Positions 1 through 7,427 are shown, counted from the stretch's first letter. The stretch is DNA of 8,203 nt from Candidatus Omnitrophota bacterium (GCA_022709465.1 JAKLIT010000056.1:1-8203); one strand, 5' to 3'. Notes: generated by a model from the letters alone, not told the origin. Program-made: numbers and translations.

Positions 1-363
1 GAGGGAGGGATGCCGCTTTGGAAACATAACGCGAACATCCTGCTGACCGCCATCGAGAACGTCGTGTTCGGCACATACCTGACCGAGTACCATTCCGGCT
101 TCAGGGCGTATTCGGCCAAGGCCCTGCGCACCGTCAACTTCAAGATGAACAGCGACTCTTTCATATTCGATACCGAGATAATCGCGCAGCTCATAGCGCA
201 TAACCTCAAGATCGAGGAGGTCCCGATCAAGACGAGGTATTTCGACGAGGCGTCGTCTATCAGGTTCCTGCCGAGCGTCGCCTACGGCCTCGGCATACTC
301 GGAACGCTGTTCAAATACTGGCTGCATACGGCGACATTCATCAAACTGCGCCAATTCAAATGA
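1..363 (+). CDS. Family 2 glycosyltransferase, C-terminal part (5' end outside window)
   Basis: This is the C-terminal 120 residues of a GT2 (GT-A fold) glycosyltransferase of the polyprenyl-phosphate/dolichol-phosphate sugar synthase type, cytoplasmic and usually membrane-associated. The reading frame is open to base 1 (Glu-Gly-Gly precede the ATG at 10), and the sequence around that ATG is the middle of the family's conserved region (GGMPLWK), so the ATG is internal and the true start lies upstream. Visible family features are TEYHSGFRAYS, the acceptor-side motif, and FDTEIIAQL followed by KIEEVPI, both typical of this group. The N-terminal nucleotide-binding half with its DxD is outside the window. 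Its stop overlaps the next start by four bases (ATGA at 360-363), so the two GT2 genes are very probably translationally coupled. The donor sugar cannot be told from this fragment. Confidence 0.88.
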   Translation, partial: EGGMPLWKHNANILLTAIENVVFGTYLTEYHSGFRAYSAKALRTVNFKMNSDSFIFDTEIIAQLIAHNLKIEEVPIKTRYFDEASSIRFLPSVAYGLGILGTLFKYWLHTATFIKLRQFK

Positions 364-1064
364 AGCTTTCGATAATAATCCCGATATATAACGAGCAGGA
401 CACAGTCGCGGATGTGCTAGGGCGAGTCGGCGCGGCGCGGTTCCCGGTCGAATACGAGGTGATCGTCGTGGACGACGCGTCTAAGGATAACACTTATGAC
501 ACGGCGCTTGCGGCACAAAAGGCGCTTGGGACTGACGCGCAGATAAAGATCTTCAGGAACCCCGTGAATAAGGGCAAGGGATACTCGATAAGGAAGGGCA
601 TATCCGAATCAGGCGGGGATATAATAATAATCCAGGATGCCGATACGGAGTACGACCCCAGGGATATCCCGAAGGTCATAGCCCCTATCATCGCCGGCGA
701 TGAAAAGGTAGTTTACGGGAGCAGGTTCTTAGGCGTCAGGCGCCCGGACGGGATGGCGCTGCCGAACTTCATAGCGAACAGGGCGCTTACGTTCCTTACA
801 AATCTGCTGTTCGGGACAGGGATCACCGATATGGAGACATGCTATAAGGCGATACGCGCGGACATAATAAAGGGGATGAAGCTCAGGGCGAACAGGTTTA
901 CCTTCGAGCCGGAAGTAACGTCGCAGGCCGCGAAACTCGGCGTGCGGATAAAGGAAGTGCCTATCTCGTACGCCGGCAGGAGCGCGAAACAGGGGAAGAA
1001 GATCAAGGCGAAGGATTTCCTTTACGCTATCGGGGTATTGTTTTACCAGAGGTTCACGCCTTGA
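360..1064 (+). CDS. DPM1-like family 2 glycosyltransferase
   Basis: A complete GT2 enzyme of 234 aa, a normal length for the soluble DPM1-like group that moves a sugar from a nucleotide donor to a polyprenyl phosphate on the cytoplasmic face of the membrane. The N-terminus is the classical beta-strand (MKLSIIIPIYNE). VVDDAS around residues 37-41 binds the nucleotide, QDAD at 92-95 is the metal-binding DxD, and YGSRF at 119-123 and TDMETCYKAI at 156-165 are conserved acceptor-site motifs. No transmembrane segment is evident, so it may act with the neighbouring membrane enzyme. The start is fixed by the ATGA overlap with the upstream GT2 gene and by the fit of the N-terminus to the fold. Two adjacent non-identical GT2 enzymes suggest two different sugar donors or steps. 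The substrate is not determinable from sequence alone. Confidence 0.93.
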   Translation: MKLSIIIPIYNEQDTVADVLGRVGAARFPVEYEVIVVDDASKDNTYDTALAAQKALGTDAQIKIFRNPVNKGKGYSIRKGISESGGDIIIIQDADTEYDPRDIPKVIAPIIAGDEKVVYGSRFLGVRRPDGMALPNFIANRALTFLTNLLFGTGITDMETCYKAIRADIIKGMKLRANRFTFEPEVTSQAAKLGVRIKEVPISYAGRSAKQGKKIKAKDFLYAIGVLFYQRFTP

Positions 1065-1384
1065 GGCGCGCTGCCGTCCTCGTATTCGCTGTCGTATGCT
1101 GCCTTTCGGCCGTGGAACTCGTGTTCAAGATGCGCAACTGGGTTTACGAGGGGACGGATATAGAGGCCGAACAGGCGAGGTACTCGACGATGAAGCCCTA
1201 CCTCCCTCCCGGAGGAAAGGTAGGCTACGAGACAGATGACATCGAGAACGGCATCCAAAAATATTATATAATGCAGTACGCGTTATGCCCGGTCGTGATA
1301 GACAGGTCCGGGCAGCACGAATATGTCATCAAGGAACAGTGCGGGCAGATACAGGTAATAAAGCGCCGGCTCGAGGGAAGATGA
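1061..1384 (+). CDS. Small membrane-anchored periplasmic protein, function unknown
   Basis: A 107-aa protein read from a TTG start that overlaps the preceding stop (TTGA, 1061-1064). An AGAGG at 1048-1052, eight bases upstream, supports this start. Residues 4-22 form one hydrophobic segment (signal anchor or signal peptide), and the rest is hydrophilic and probably extracytoplasmic. Conserved-looking features are KPYLPPGGKVGYETDD (45-60) and a YYIMQYALCPVVI stretch (68-80). From memory, small proteins with this LPPxxxVGYxxDD and QYALxPVV pattern occur beside GT39-like membrane proteins, but I cannot name a family. Its end overlaps the next start (ATGA, 1381-1384). Tight packing between a GT2 gene and a membrane glycosyltransferase makes an accessory or partner role likely. 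That role is inference only. Confidence 0.75.
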   Translation: MRRAAVLVFAVVCCLSAVELVFKMRNWVYEGTDIEAEQARYSTMKPYLPPGGKVGYETDDIENGIQKYYIMQYALCPVVIDRSGQHEYVIKEQCGQIQVIKRRLEGR

Positions 1385-2817
1385 TCGCGTTCATATATTC
1401 GCTGCTGGTATCTTACGGGATAGGACATGCGGCATGCCGCCTGATCTGGCCTTCAGCCGCCGGGACAGCCCGCGGCCGCGCGCTGGCGGCATGCGTATCA
1501 TTCGGCATCGGGACAGGCATAACATCCTGCATATATTTTTGGTGGCTCGCGTCAGGCGCATACAGGGCGGGGTTCGCGCTTTACGTGATACTTGAGGCCC
1601 TCGTCTTGCTGGCGTTTTTTGCCGCCGCGCGCAGGACGGCCTCCCCGGCACGCGAGCCGGAGGGAGGGACGGCAGCGAAGGCGTCAGGGGCTTTCGGATC
1701 CGTCGTGGCCGTATCATTTGTCATAGCCGCGGCAGCGACGGTCATCTCTTTCGTGATTTTCGCTTCAAAGATGCCGCACGGGGAATGGGACGCGTATTCT
1801 ATATGGAACCAGCATGCCCGTTTCATGTCAAGGCAACCTGAGCTCTGGACAAGGATGTTCGACGAGGCATTGAGGTGGAGCCATCCGGATTATCCGCTTA
1901 TGCTGCCCGCCACGGTCGCCCGGTGCTGGATGTATGCGGGCGCGGAATACCCGTTTGCCGCACAATGCGTGGCGTTCCTGTTCATGGCCGCCCTGACGGC
2001 GACAGCGGCCTTCGCCGTATCTTTTCTGAAAGGAAAGATGCAGGGGATATTATGCGGCCTCGCGATCTTATCGGCGAACTACTTGGTACAATACAATTCA
2101 TTCCAGTATGCCGACATACCGCTCGCGTACCTTATCGTGGCATCGGTATCGATGTATCTTGTTTATTGCGAGGCCGGCAATGACATGCGGCTACTGACGG
2201 CGGCGGGACTGCTTGCGGCAATCGCCGCCTGGACTAAGAACGAAGGCATCGCGTTCTTCGCCGTCTCGGCTATTGCGCTGTTTATTGCCGAATCGTGGCG
2301 CGGCCGGTTGAAGCGCGCGGCCGTCACGCTCGCCTGGTTCCTGTGCGGGTCGCTGCCCGTAATATTTACGCTCGTGTATTTTAAGGCGCATTTTGCGCCG
2401 CAGAACGATATAATCGCGTTTGCCGGGTCGGCGGTGGCCGGGCAGGACGGAGGTATTGTGGGCCGGCTTCTCGATCCCGACCGTTACGCGGTCATAACCG
2501 GCTCGTTCATACATTATTCGTATTTCGGCGGTTTCATAGGGAAGGCGGGCATCTTTATATATTTGCTGGTGGCCGGAGTCGCGGTCAGTAAAGGCCAGGC
2601 GAAGGGTATAGCGTTCATCTCCGCGGTCCTGGCGGGAATGGCCGGCGTATATTTCCTGATATACCTCTTATCGCCGCAGGAACTCGGATGGTATGTCTTC
2701 CATTCCCTTAACAGGCTGCTTGTGCAGGTCTTTCCCGCGTTTATGGTGGTGTTCTTTATCGTTGCCCGTTCCGCCGACGAAATATTATCTTACAGGAGAG
2801 CCGAGGAGGTAAAATGA
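1381..2817 (+). CDS. GT39-like polytopic membrane glycosyltransferase
   Basis: A 478-aa inner-membrane protein with many hydrophobic segments across its length, similar in layout to the GT39/PMT/ArnT-like superfamily that uses lipid-linked sugars on the outer face of the membrane. After the first membrane segments there is a GEWDAYSIWNQHARF motif (about 134-148) with an acidic residue in the first large extracytoplasmic loop, where this superfamily keeps its catalytic Asp. It is followed by HPDYPLMLP (about 168-176), QYADIPLA (about 242-249) and WTKNEG (about 284-289), a set typical of the group. The start chosen is ATG 1381: it overlaps the upstream stop (ATGA), follows GAGGGA, and gives a hydrophobic N-terminus. 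A longer reading from 1285 would add 32 polar residues that only shadow the previous gene. The acceptor is unknown, and assignment to GT39 proper is tentative. Confidence 0.85.
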   Translation: MIAFIYSLLVSYGIGHAACRLIWPSAAGTARGRALAACVSFGIGTGITSCIYFWWLASGAYRAGFALYVILEALVLLAFFAAARRTASPAREPEGGTAAKASGAFGSVVAVSFVIAAAATVISFVIFASKMPHGEWDAYSIWNQHARFMSRQPELWTRMFDEALRWSHPDYPLMLPATVARCWMYAGAEYPFAAQCVAFLFMAALTATAAFAVSFLKGKMQGILCGLAILSANYLVQYNSFQYADIPLAYLIVASVSMYLVYCEAGNDMRLLTAAGLLAAIAAWTKNEGIAFFAVSAIALFIAESWRGRLKRAAVTLAWFLCGSLPVIFTLVYFKAHFAPQNDIIAFAGSAVAGQDGGIVGRLLDPDRYAVITGSFIHYSYFGGFIGKAGIFIYLLVAGVAVSKGQAKGIAFISAVLAGMAGVYFLIYLLSPQELGWYVFHSLNRLLVQVFPAFMVVFFIVARSADEILSYRRAEEVK

Positions 2818-3986
2818 GAAAAAAGACGCTGGCAACGATGTTATCGTTGTCTTTTCTTGCCCTTATGTTCGCGGGATGTGCCCATATCGCTAAGAAGGGA
2901 ACCGTCACGCCCAAGGCAGACCGGGATACCGAACGGGTCTACGCGTGGGTTAGCGGCCTGCAGCTCGAGAACGGCCTGCTTGAAAGCTCGGACGGCAGCA
3001 ACTTCGTATCGCTTTACGAGAATGCCCTTGCGGCAATAATATTTTCGGCGCGCGGGGACCTTAAGAAGGCAGAGAAGATACTCGATTATTTCGACAAGAA
3101 TATAGGTGAACTGAAAGAGGCGCCCGGAGGGTTCGGGCAGTTCCGCGACAGGGCCGGAGTACCGCTCGACGGTGCTCCGCACCGCTGGCTCGGGGATAAC
3201 GCGTGGCTGCTGATAGCGGTAAACAATTACCACAAGATCGCGGGCAACAACAAATATTCGAAGCTATCATCGGCGCTCGAGAAGTGGATACGTTCGCTGC
3301 AGGACCCCAAGGATGGCGGCCTTTGGGGCGGGTATGACCGTTCCGGAAAGCAGATATTAAAATCCACGGAAGGCATCATCGACTCATTCAACGCGGTAAA
3401 AGGATACGATGGTTTCCATAAAAAGATCCTCGGATACCTGAAGTCCGGGTATTGGGACCCGGAGAAGAAAGCGCTTCTCGCCTGGAAAGAGCACGAGAAG
3501 TATAAGTATGCCCTCGACCTGCATTCGTGGGGATACTGCGCGTTCCCGCGAATGCCTCAACGGACACTGGACGAGACAGCGATGTTCCTGACCTCAAAAA
3601 AGATAACGGCGAACGGTATAGAGATGACCGGGTTCTGTTTCGACCTCGACCTTGACTCGGTATGGCTTGAGGGCACGGGCGAGATGGTAGTCGCCTACCG
3701 CAGCGCGGGGCGCGGCTATACTGCGGATTTCTATCTCGATGAGATGGGCAAGGCGTTGATGCCGGGCCCTGCAGCGAAAGACGGCGGCCTCCCGACGGCG
3801 GGCTTGCCTTACGCGACGAACCCGGGGACGCACTACGGGGCGGGGAAACTGTGGGACGGCGTTGACACGAACCTTTCGCTGGCCGCTTCGGCATGGTATC
3901 TCCTAGGCAAGATGCATTATGACCCGATGGAATACGGGAGGAAGAAGAGCATACCGGCGGGTGACACGTTCTGGGCGGATAAATAG
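2814..3986 (+). CDS. Lipoprotein with alpha/alpha-toroid (six-hairpin) glycosidase-like domain
   Basis: A 390-aa exported lipoprotein. The start follows a strong AGGAGG (2804-2809) and overlaps the previous stop (ATGA). Residues 1-21 are a basic then hydrophobic signal sequence ending in FAGC, so Cys22 is the probable lipidation site. The mature part is a repetitive alpha-helical sequence with aromatic and acidic motifs spaced like an (alpha/alpha)6 toroid: SLYENALAAI (66-75), WLGDNAWLLIA (125-135), STEGIIDSFNAV (184-195), LDLHSWG (234-240), VWLEGTGEM (283-291) and DTNLSLAASAW (351-361). Asp128, Glu186 and Glu287 are candidate acidic catalytic residues. Such folds occur in glycoside hydrolases and polysaccharide-processing enzymes, and in some non-catalytic proteins. 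With two GT2 enzymes and a membrane glycosyltransferase upstream, a role in trimming or processing an envelope glycan is plausible. The exact GH family is not recognised. Two consecutive TAG stops (3984-3989) end the gene. Confidence 0.82.
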   Translation: MRKKTLATMLSLSFLALMFAGCAHIAKKGTVTPKADRDTERVYAWVSGLQLENGLLESSDGSNFVSLYENALAAIIFSARGDLKKAEKILDYFDKNIGELKEAPGGFGQFRDRAGVPLDGAPHRWLGDNAWLLIAVNNYHKIAGNNKYSKLSSALEKWIRSLQDPKDGGLWGGYDRSGKQILKSTEGIIDSFNAVKGYDGFHKKILGYLKSGYWDPEKKALLAWKEHEKYKYALDLHSWGYCAFPRMPQRTLDETAMFLTSKKITANGIEMTGFCFDLDLDSVWLEGTGEMVVAYRSAGRGYTADFYLDEMGKALMPGPAAKDGGLPTAGLPYATNPGTHYGAGKLWDGVDTNLSLAASAWYLLGKMHYDPMEYGRKKSIPAGDTFWADK

Positions 3987-3987
3987 T

Positions 3988-3993
3988 AGGGGG
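3988..3993 (+). promoter_or_regulatory. Ribosome binding site deciding a CTG start
   Basis: AGGGGG lies five bases before the CTG at 3999. It overlaps the second TAG stop after the lipoprotein gene. This spacing favours CTG 3999 over ATA 4005 as the start of the GIY-YIG gene. Confidence 0.5.
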
Positions 3994-3998
3994 CGCTC

Positions 3999-4271
3999 CT
4001 GAGGATAAAACGCACCGGGAAATTCTATACCTATATTGTCCGTTGCTGCGATGGCACATATTACACGGGTTATACCCCGGACGTCAAGAAGCGCGTGGAG
4101 ACGCATAACAAGGGCAGGGGCGCGAAATATACGCGCGACAGGCGGCCGGTCGAGCTGGTCTGGTACAGGGAGTATAAATATTTCAAGCTCGCGTTCATGG
4201 AAGAGAAGCGGATAAAGAAGCTGCCGAGGGCGAAGAAGGAGGCGCTGATATGCCTGACGAAAAAACGATAA
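3999..4271 (+). CDS. GIY-YIG nuclease-superfamily protein (UPF0213/YhbQ-like), CTG start
   Basis: A 90-aa single-domain GIY-YIG protein, normal length for the UPF0213 group. The core motifs are present: YIV (12-14) for GIY, YTG (22-24) for YIG, conserved Arg32, the [10 protein letters not shown] stretch (36-45), RRPVELV (48-54), and Glu69 three residues before IKKL, the position of the catalytic metal-binding Glu. All catalytic positions expected for the superfamily are therefore kept. The frame closes upstream at TAG 3987-3989. Between that stop and the conserved domain there is no ATG, GTG or TTG; CTG 3999 follows AGGGGG at good spacing, and ATA 4005 is the alternative. The gene begins 12 bases after the lipoprotein stop and runs 22 bases into the next gene. 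The cellular role of this group is poorly known; structure-specific DNA cleavage in repair is the usual proposal. The non-standard start makes it easy to miss. Confidence 0.85.
   Translation: MRIKRTGKFYTYIVRCCDGTYYTGYTPDVKKRVETHNKGRGAKYTRDRRPVELVWYREYKYFKLAFMEEKRIKKLPRAKKEALICLTKKR
4236..4242 (+). promoter_or_regulatory. Ribosome binding site inside the GIY-YIG gene
   Basis: AAGGAGG, a near-perfect anti-16S match, lies seven bases before ATG 4250. It sits within codons of the upstream gene, and it fixes the start of the VIT1-family gene despite the 22-base overlap. Confidence 0.8.
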
Positions 4272-5119
4272 AGGATATCCTGGGATTCCAGAAGAACGAA
4301 ATAACGGAATCGCGGATATACAAGCGGCTCTCCTTTATGGCGAAGAACGCAAATAACCGCAAGGTCCTCGGGGAGATCTCAGGGGAAGAGTACCGCCATT
4401 ATAATATCTGGAAGAAATATTCAGGGAAAGAGGTAAAGCCCGATACCTGTAAGTTCTTATTCTATGTCTCCGTCTCCATCGCGTTCGGCGTGACATTCGC
4501 GATCAAGTTGATGGAGAAAGGGGAGAGCAACGCGCAGGTGGCCTATGCGAAGGTCGCCGCGATAGTGCCCGAAGCCGCGCAGATACAGCAGGAAGAGAAT
4601 GAGCACGAAGCGCGCCTGATAGGAATGATAGACGAGGACAAGCTGAAATATATGGGGTCGGTCGTCCTCGGGCTCAACGACGCGCTCGTGGAATTCACCG
4701 GGGCATTGGCCGGTTTCACGTTCGCGCTGCAGGATTCGCGCCTGATCGGCATGGTGGGGCTAATAATGGGATTTTCGGCTTCGCTTTCGATGGCGGCGTC
4801 CGAATACCTTTCCACGAAGACGGAAGCGGACCAGAAGAGCCCGGTCAAGGCGTCGGTCTATACAGGGATCGCTTACGTCATAACGGTATTCGCGCTCGTC
4901 TTCCCGTATTTCATCATGGCAAATTGTTATATCTCACTGGGGTTGACGGTCGTATTCGCCGTATTGCTTATACTCGTCTTCACCTTCTATTATTCGGTGG
5001 TCAGGGAGATACCTTTTAAGGCCCGGTTCATAGAGATGGCCGCGATAAGTTTAGGAGTCGCCGCTTTGAGCTTCCTGATAGGGCTTGGGGTGAGGAAGGT
5101 ATTGCACGTCGACATTTAG
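4250..5119 (+). CDS. Ferritin-like/VIT1 (CCC1-type) iron or manganese transporter
   Basis: A 289-aa two-domain protein. Residues 1-125 or so form a rubrerythrin-like helical domain with a diiron-style ligand set: Glu20, Glu47-x-x-His50 (within GEEYRH) and Glu116-x-x-His119 (within EENEHE). Residues 135-289 form the VIT1/CCC1 membrane domain with hallmark motifs [16 protein letters not shown] (141-156) and [10 protein letters not shown] (183-192), followed by three further hydrophobic segments (about 203-223, 229-250 and 264-281). Proteins of this architecture (erythrin-VIT1/MbfA-like) export or sequester Fe2+ or Mn2+, and the cytosolic ferritin-like domain senses or feeds metal. It follows AAGGAGG and overlaps the GIY-YIG gene by 22 bases; the permease gene starts 11 bases after its stop, so these genes are probably co-transcribed. 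I see no metal-regulator site. The choice between iron and manganese cannot be made from the sequence. Confidence 0.92.
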   Translation: MPDEKTIKDILGFQKNEITESRIYKRLSFMAKNANNRKVLGEISGEEYRHYNIWKKYSGKEVKPDTCKFLFYVSVSIAFGVTFAIKLMEKGESNAQVAYAKVAAIVPEAAQIQQEENEHEARLIGMIDEDKLKYMGSVVLGLNDALVEFTGALAGFTFALQDSRLIGMVGLIMGFSASLSMAASEYLSTKTEADQKSPVKASVYTGIAYVITVFALVFPYFIMANCYISLGLTVVFAVLLILVFTFYYSVVREIPFKARFIEMAAISLGVAALSFLIGLGVRKVLHVDI

Positions 5120-5130
5120 GACGGGATGGA

Positions 5131-6486
5131 ATGGAAAGAAAAAAAGTGCTTGGATTCAGGGACCTCGCGTTGTTCGCGTTCTGTTCGATATTCGGCCTCG
5201 AGGCGATATCGGCGTCAGCGGCGATCGGCCCTTCGGCATTATCCTGGTGGCTGATAGGGATAACCTGCTATTTCCTGCCTTCGGGCCTCATATCCGCGGA
5301 ATTGGGGTCGGCCTATACCGAGCAGGGAGGGATGTATGTCTGGATCAAGCGGGCGTTCGGGGGAAGATGGGCCGCAAGGAGCATATGGTATTATTGGGTC
5401 TCCCTGCCCGTGTGGCTGCCCGCGATATATATCGCGATAGCCGAGACCCTGGGGCACATGTTCTTCCCCGGTATCGGCATCTGGCAGCAGATAGCCATCG
5501 GAATAGCGCTTATATGGATAGCGGTCGGGATAAACCTGTGCCCGTTGAAGGTATCGAAATGGATACCGAATATAGGATCGATAGCGCAGTTCGCGATAGT
5601 CGTAGGCATGATATACGCTTCGATCGCGTATTTCCGCGGCAACGGGCATCTTGCCAATGAGATAGGGCTTACGAACCTGCTGCCGAACCTGGGCGCGGCC
5701 ATCGTGTTCATTCCGGTGATAATATATAATATCCTCGGATGCGAGCTCATATCCGCCGCGGCCGGGGAGACGAAGGATCCCGCGCGCGACATACCTAGGG
5801 CCCTTGTCCTATCCGCAGTCGTGATAGCCGCGTTATATCTGGTTACTACGTTCGCCGTCCTGGTAGTCATACCGGTAAAAGAGATCAATATTGCGAGCGG
5901 GATACTGCAGCTTTTCATGATCGTGCTGGACGGCCATGCGATGAGGTATGTTGTTACCGTCGCCGCGGGGTCGCTAATATCGGCGGCGTTGTTCTCCGGC
6001 ATAGTCGCGTGGACCTTAGGCCAGAACAGGACTGTTGCTGAATCCGCGAAGAACGGGGAATTGCCCGAGATACTGGGCAAAACGAACAATGAGATGGTCC
6101 CGGTCGGCGCGTCGGTCGTTTCCGGGGTGATCTCCACAGCGGTCCTGATAATCTACGGGTTTATCGCGAGGAACGCTTCCGAGCTATTCTGGCATACGGT
6201 TTCATTCAGCCTTATCGTGCAGTTGCTCTCGTATCTCATGCTCTTCCCGGCATTCGTCGTATTAAGGAAAAGGGACAAGGGTGTTCTGAGGCCGTATCGT
6301 GTGCCCGGCCCAGAGTGGTTTGCGGTATTGCTGGCCGGAACGGCGGAAATATTTATTCTGGCAGCGATCATAGTCCTGGTGTTTCAGCCGGGGCACGATT
6401 TTATGAAGTCGTCACTACCGGTGATCATAGGAGTGCTGGTTGCGGTTGCAGCCGGGGAATACCTGGTAGCCCGGTCCCGGCGATGA
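5131..6486 (+). CDS. APC-superfamily amino-acid permease
   Basis: A 451-aa inner-membrane transporter with about twelve hydrophobic segments, normal length for the amino acid-polyamine-organocation family. The first helix carries the substrate-site region around FCSIFGLEAISASAAIGPSA (17-36). The strongly conserved AELGSAYTEQGGMYVW (56-71), followed by IKRAFG, resembles the amino-acid antiporter branch that includes glutamate/GABA exchangers. Around 190-215 there is a short ELISAAAGETKDPARDIPRA helix-loop typical of this family. Near the C-terminus, KGVLRPYRVPGP is the usual cytoplasmic loop motif. Expected function is uptake or exchange of an amino acid or related amine; the substrate is not resolved. 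Start ATG 5131 gives a basic N-terminus before the first helix; the nearby ATG at 5126 is out of frame. No terminator is visible after the stop. Codon use (11 of 18 Arg codons AGA/AGG) matches the upstream genes, unlike the beta-lactamase gene that follows. Confidence 0.9.
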   Translation: MERKKVLGFRDLALFAFCSIFGLEAISASAAIGPSALSWWLIGITCYFLPSGLISAELGSAYTEQGGMYVWIKRAFGGRWAARSIWYYWVSLPVWLPAIYIAIAETLGHMFFPGIGIWQQIAIGIALIWIAVGINLCPLKVSKWIPNIGSIAQFAIVVGMIYASIAYFRGNGHLANEIGLTNLLPNLGAAIVFIPVIIYNILGCELISAAAGETKDPARDIPRALVLSAVVIAALYLVTTFAVLVVIPVKEINIASGILQLFMIVLDGHAMRYVVTVAAGSLISAALFSGIVAWTLGQNRTVAESAKNGELPEILGKTNNEMVPVGASVVSGVISTAVLIIYGFIARNASELFWHTVSFSLIVQLLSYLMLFPAFVVLRKRDKGVLRPYRVPGPEWFAVLLAGTAEIFILAAIIVLVFQPGHDFMKSSLPVIIGVLVAVAAGEYLVARSRR

Positions 6487-6629
6487 TGGAGATGTACGAT
6501 ATCGTGAAGAGAGAGATGGGGTGGTTATGGGTAAGATGATATATATTCGCACCTTCGGCTGGCCGGTGGCAGGATTATAGTAATGCGATGAGGAGCTTGG
6601 CAGAAGCGGTGGTTGGGGAATAAAAAGGT
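6487..6629 (+). other. Gap between permease and beta-lactamase genes
   Basis: This 143-base gap holds only very short reading frames. One of 18 codons starts at 6483 in an ATGA overlap with the permease stop (ending 6539); another of 17 starts at 6527 (ending 6580). Neither resembles a known protein, so I do not call them genes. A TATAGT at 6576-6581 is a possible -10 box for the beta-lactamase gene, but no good -35 box lies at the usual distance. There is no hairpin with a T-run, so termination of the upstream operon is not evident here. The change in codon use to the next gene falls somewhere in this gap, which makes it a candidate insertion junction. Confidence 0.4.
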
Positions 6630-7418
6630 ATGATGAAAAGATTCGCTTTGATCGGTGTATTTTTGTTTATGAGCGCGGTTGCGTTTGCTCAAGAGATCGA
6701 CAGGTCTCTTTTGCATGGATACGATGCGGCTCTGGTGATCTATAACCGGACAACCGGGGAGACGGTCAACATCGATCCGGCGCGCAGTGGCCAGCGCCTG
6801 TCACCCTGTTCAACATTCAAGATTTACAACACCCTTATCGGTCTTGAGCTTGGACTCATCAAGGGGGCTGACGAGCCGTGGTATAAATGGGATGGGGTAA
6901 AGCGTGACATAGAGGGGTGGAATCAGGACTTAACCCTACGTGAGGCGTTTAAAGTGTCGGCCGTTCCTGCGTATCAGATATTAGCGCGGGAAATCGGCGA
7001 AGCCCGGATGAAGGAATATATTGAAAAGATTGGCTACGGCTCACAGGATATTTCATCAGGGATTGATATTTTCTGGCTTCCGCGTCCGGATACTACGTCC
7101 ATTAAGATCAGCGCGGATGAGCAGGTTACTCTTTTGAATAAGCTTTTGGATGGTCAGCTTCCATTCTCTGAGAAGAATATCGCTATACTACGCGATGTTA
7201 TGCAGGTAGAGAAGACTGATAAAGGAACGCTTTACGGCAAGACCGGCTCTGACATGGGGCCGGATGGAAAATGGAACTTGGGCTGGTTTATAGGCTTTCT
7301 TGAGCATAACGGTACAACCTACGTTTTCGCGTGTAATATTACCGGAGGCGATAATCCATCGGGCAAGACTGCCCGGACGATCATAGAGAGCATCTTTAAA
7401 TCTCAAAACCTGTTGTAA
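6630..7418 (+). CDS. Class D (OXA-type) serine beta-lactamase
   Basis: A 262-aa exported enzyme that hydrolyses beta-lactams in the periplasm, normal length for class D. Residues 1-20 are a signal peptide with probable cleavage after AFA20. Catalytic motifs, in order: STFK at 61-64 (Ser61 nucleophile, Lys64 the lysine carboxylated in this class), SAV at 110-112 (the SxV motif), YGS at 136-138 where YGN is usual, GIDIFWL with Trp149 (the omega-loop Trp that protects the carboxylated Lys), and KTG at 204-206. Arg249 in GKTARTI matches the family's C-terminal Arg. Everything needed for activity is present, but the Asn-to-Ser change in YGN is uncommon and may alter substrate range. ATG 6633 is an alternative start. 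Codon use is unlike its neighbours: 2 of 12 Arg codons are AGA/AGG and 5 of 24 Ile codons are ATA, with more T-ending codons. It stands alone with its own terminator. The hydrolysis spectrum cannot be predicted. Confidence 0.95.
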   Translation: MMKRFALIGVFLFMSAVAFAQEIDRSLLHGYDAALVIYNRTTGETVNIDPARSGQRLSPCSTFKIYNTLIGLELGLIKGADEPWYKWDGVKRDIEGWNQDLTLREAFKVSAVPAYQILAREIGEARMKEYIEKIGYGSQDISSGIDIFWLPRPDTTSIKISADEQVTLLNKLLDGQLPFSEKNIAILRDVMQVEKTDKGTLYGKTGSDMGPDGKWNLGWFIGFLEHNGTTYVFACNITGGDNPSGKTARTIIESIFKSQNLL

Positions 7419-7427
7419 TAACAACTC

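Noticed and set aside
10..363. ATG at 10 as the true start of the first glycosyltransferase gene
   Set aside because: The frame is open upstream to base 1 and the ATG falls inside a conserved family motif, so the gene is cut by the window edge.
1285..1380. Upstream ATG at 1285 as start of the GT39-like gene
   Set aside because: It adds 32 polar residues lying wholly over the preceding gene; ATG 1381 has the ATGA overlap and a hydrophobic N-terminus.
6483..6580. Very short frames of 18 and 17 codons after the permease gene
   Set aside because: Too short, no recognisable sequence, and no supporting evidence beyond an ATGA overlap for the first.
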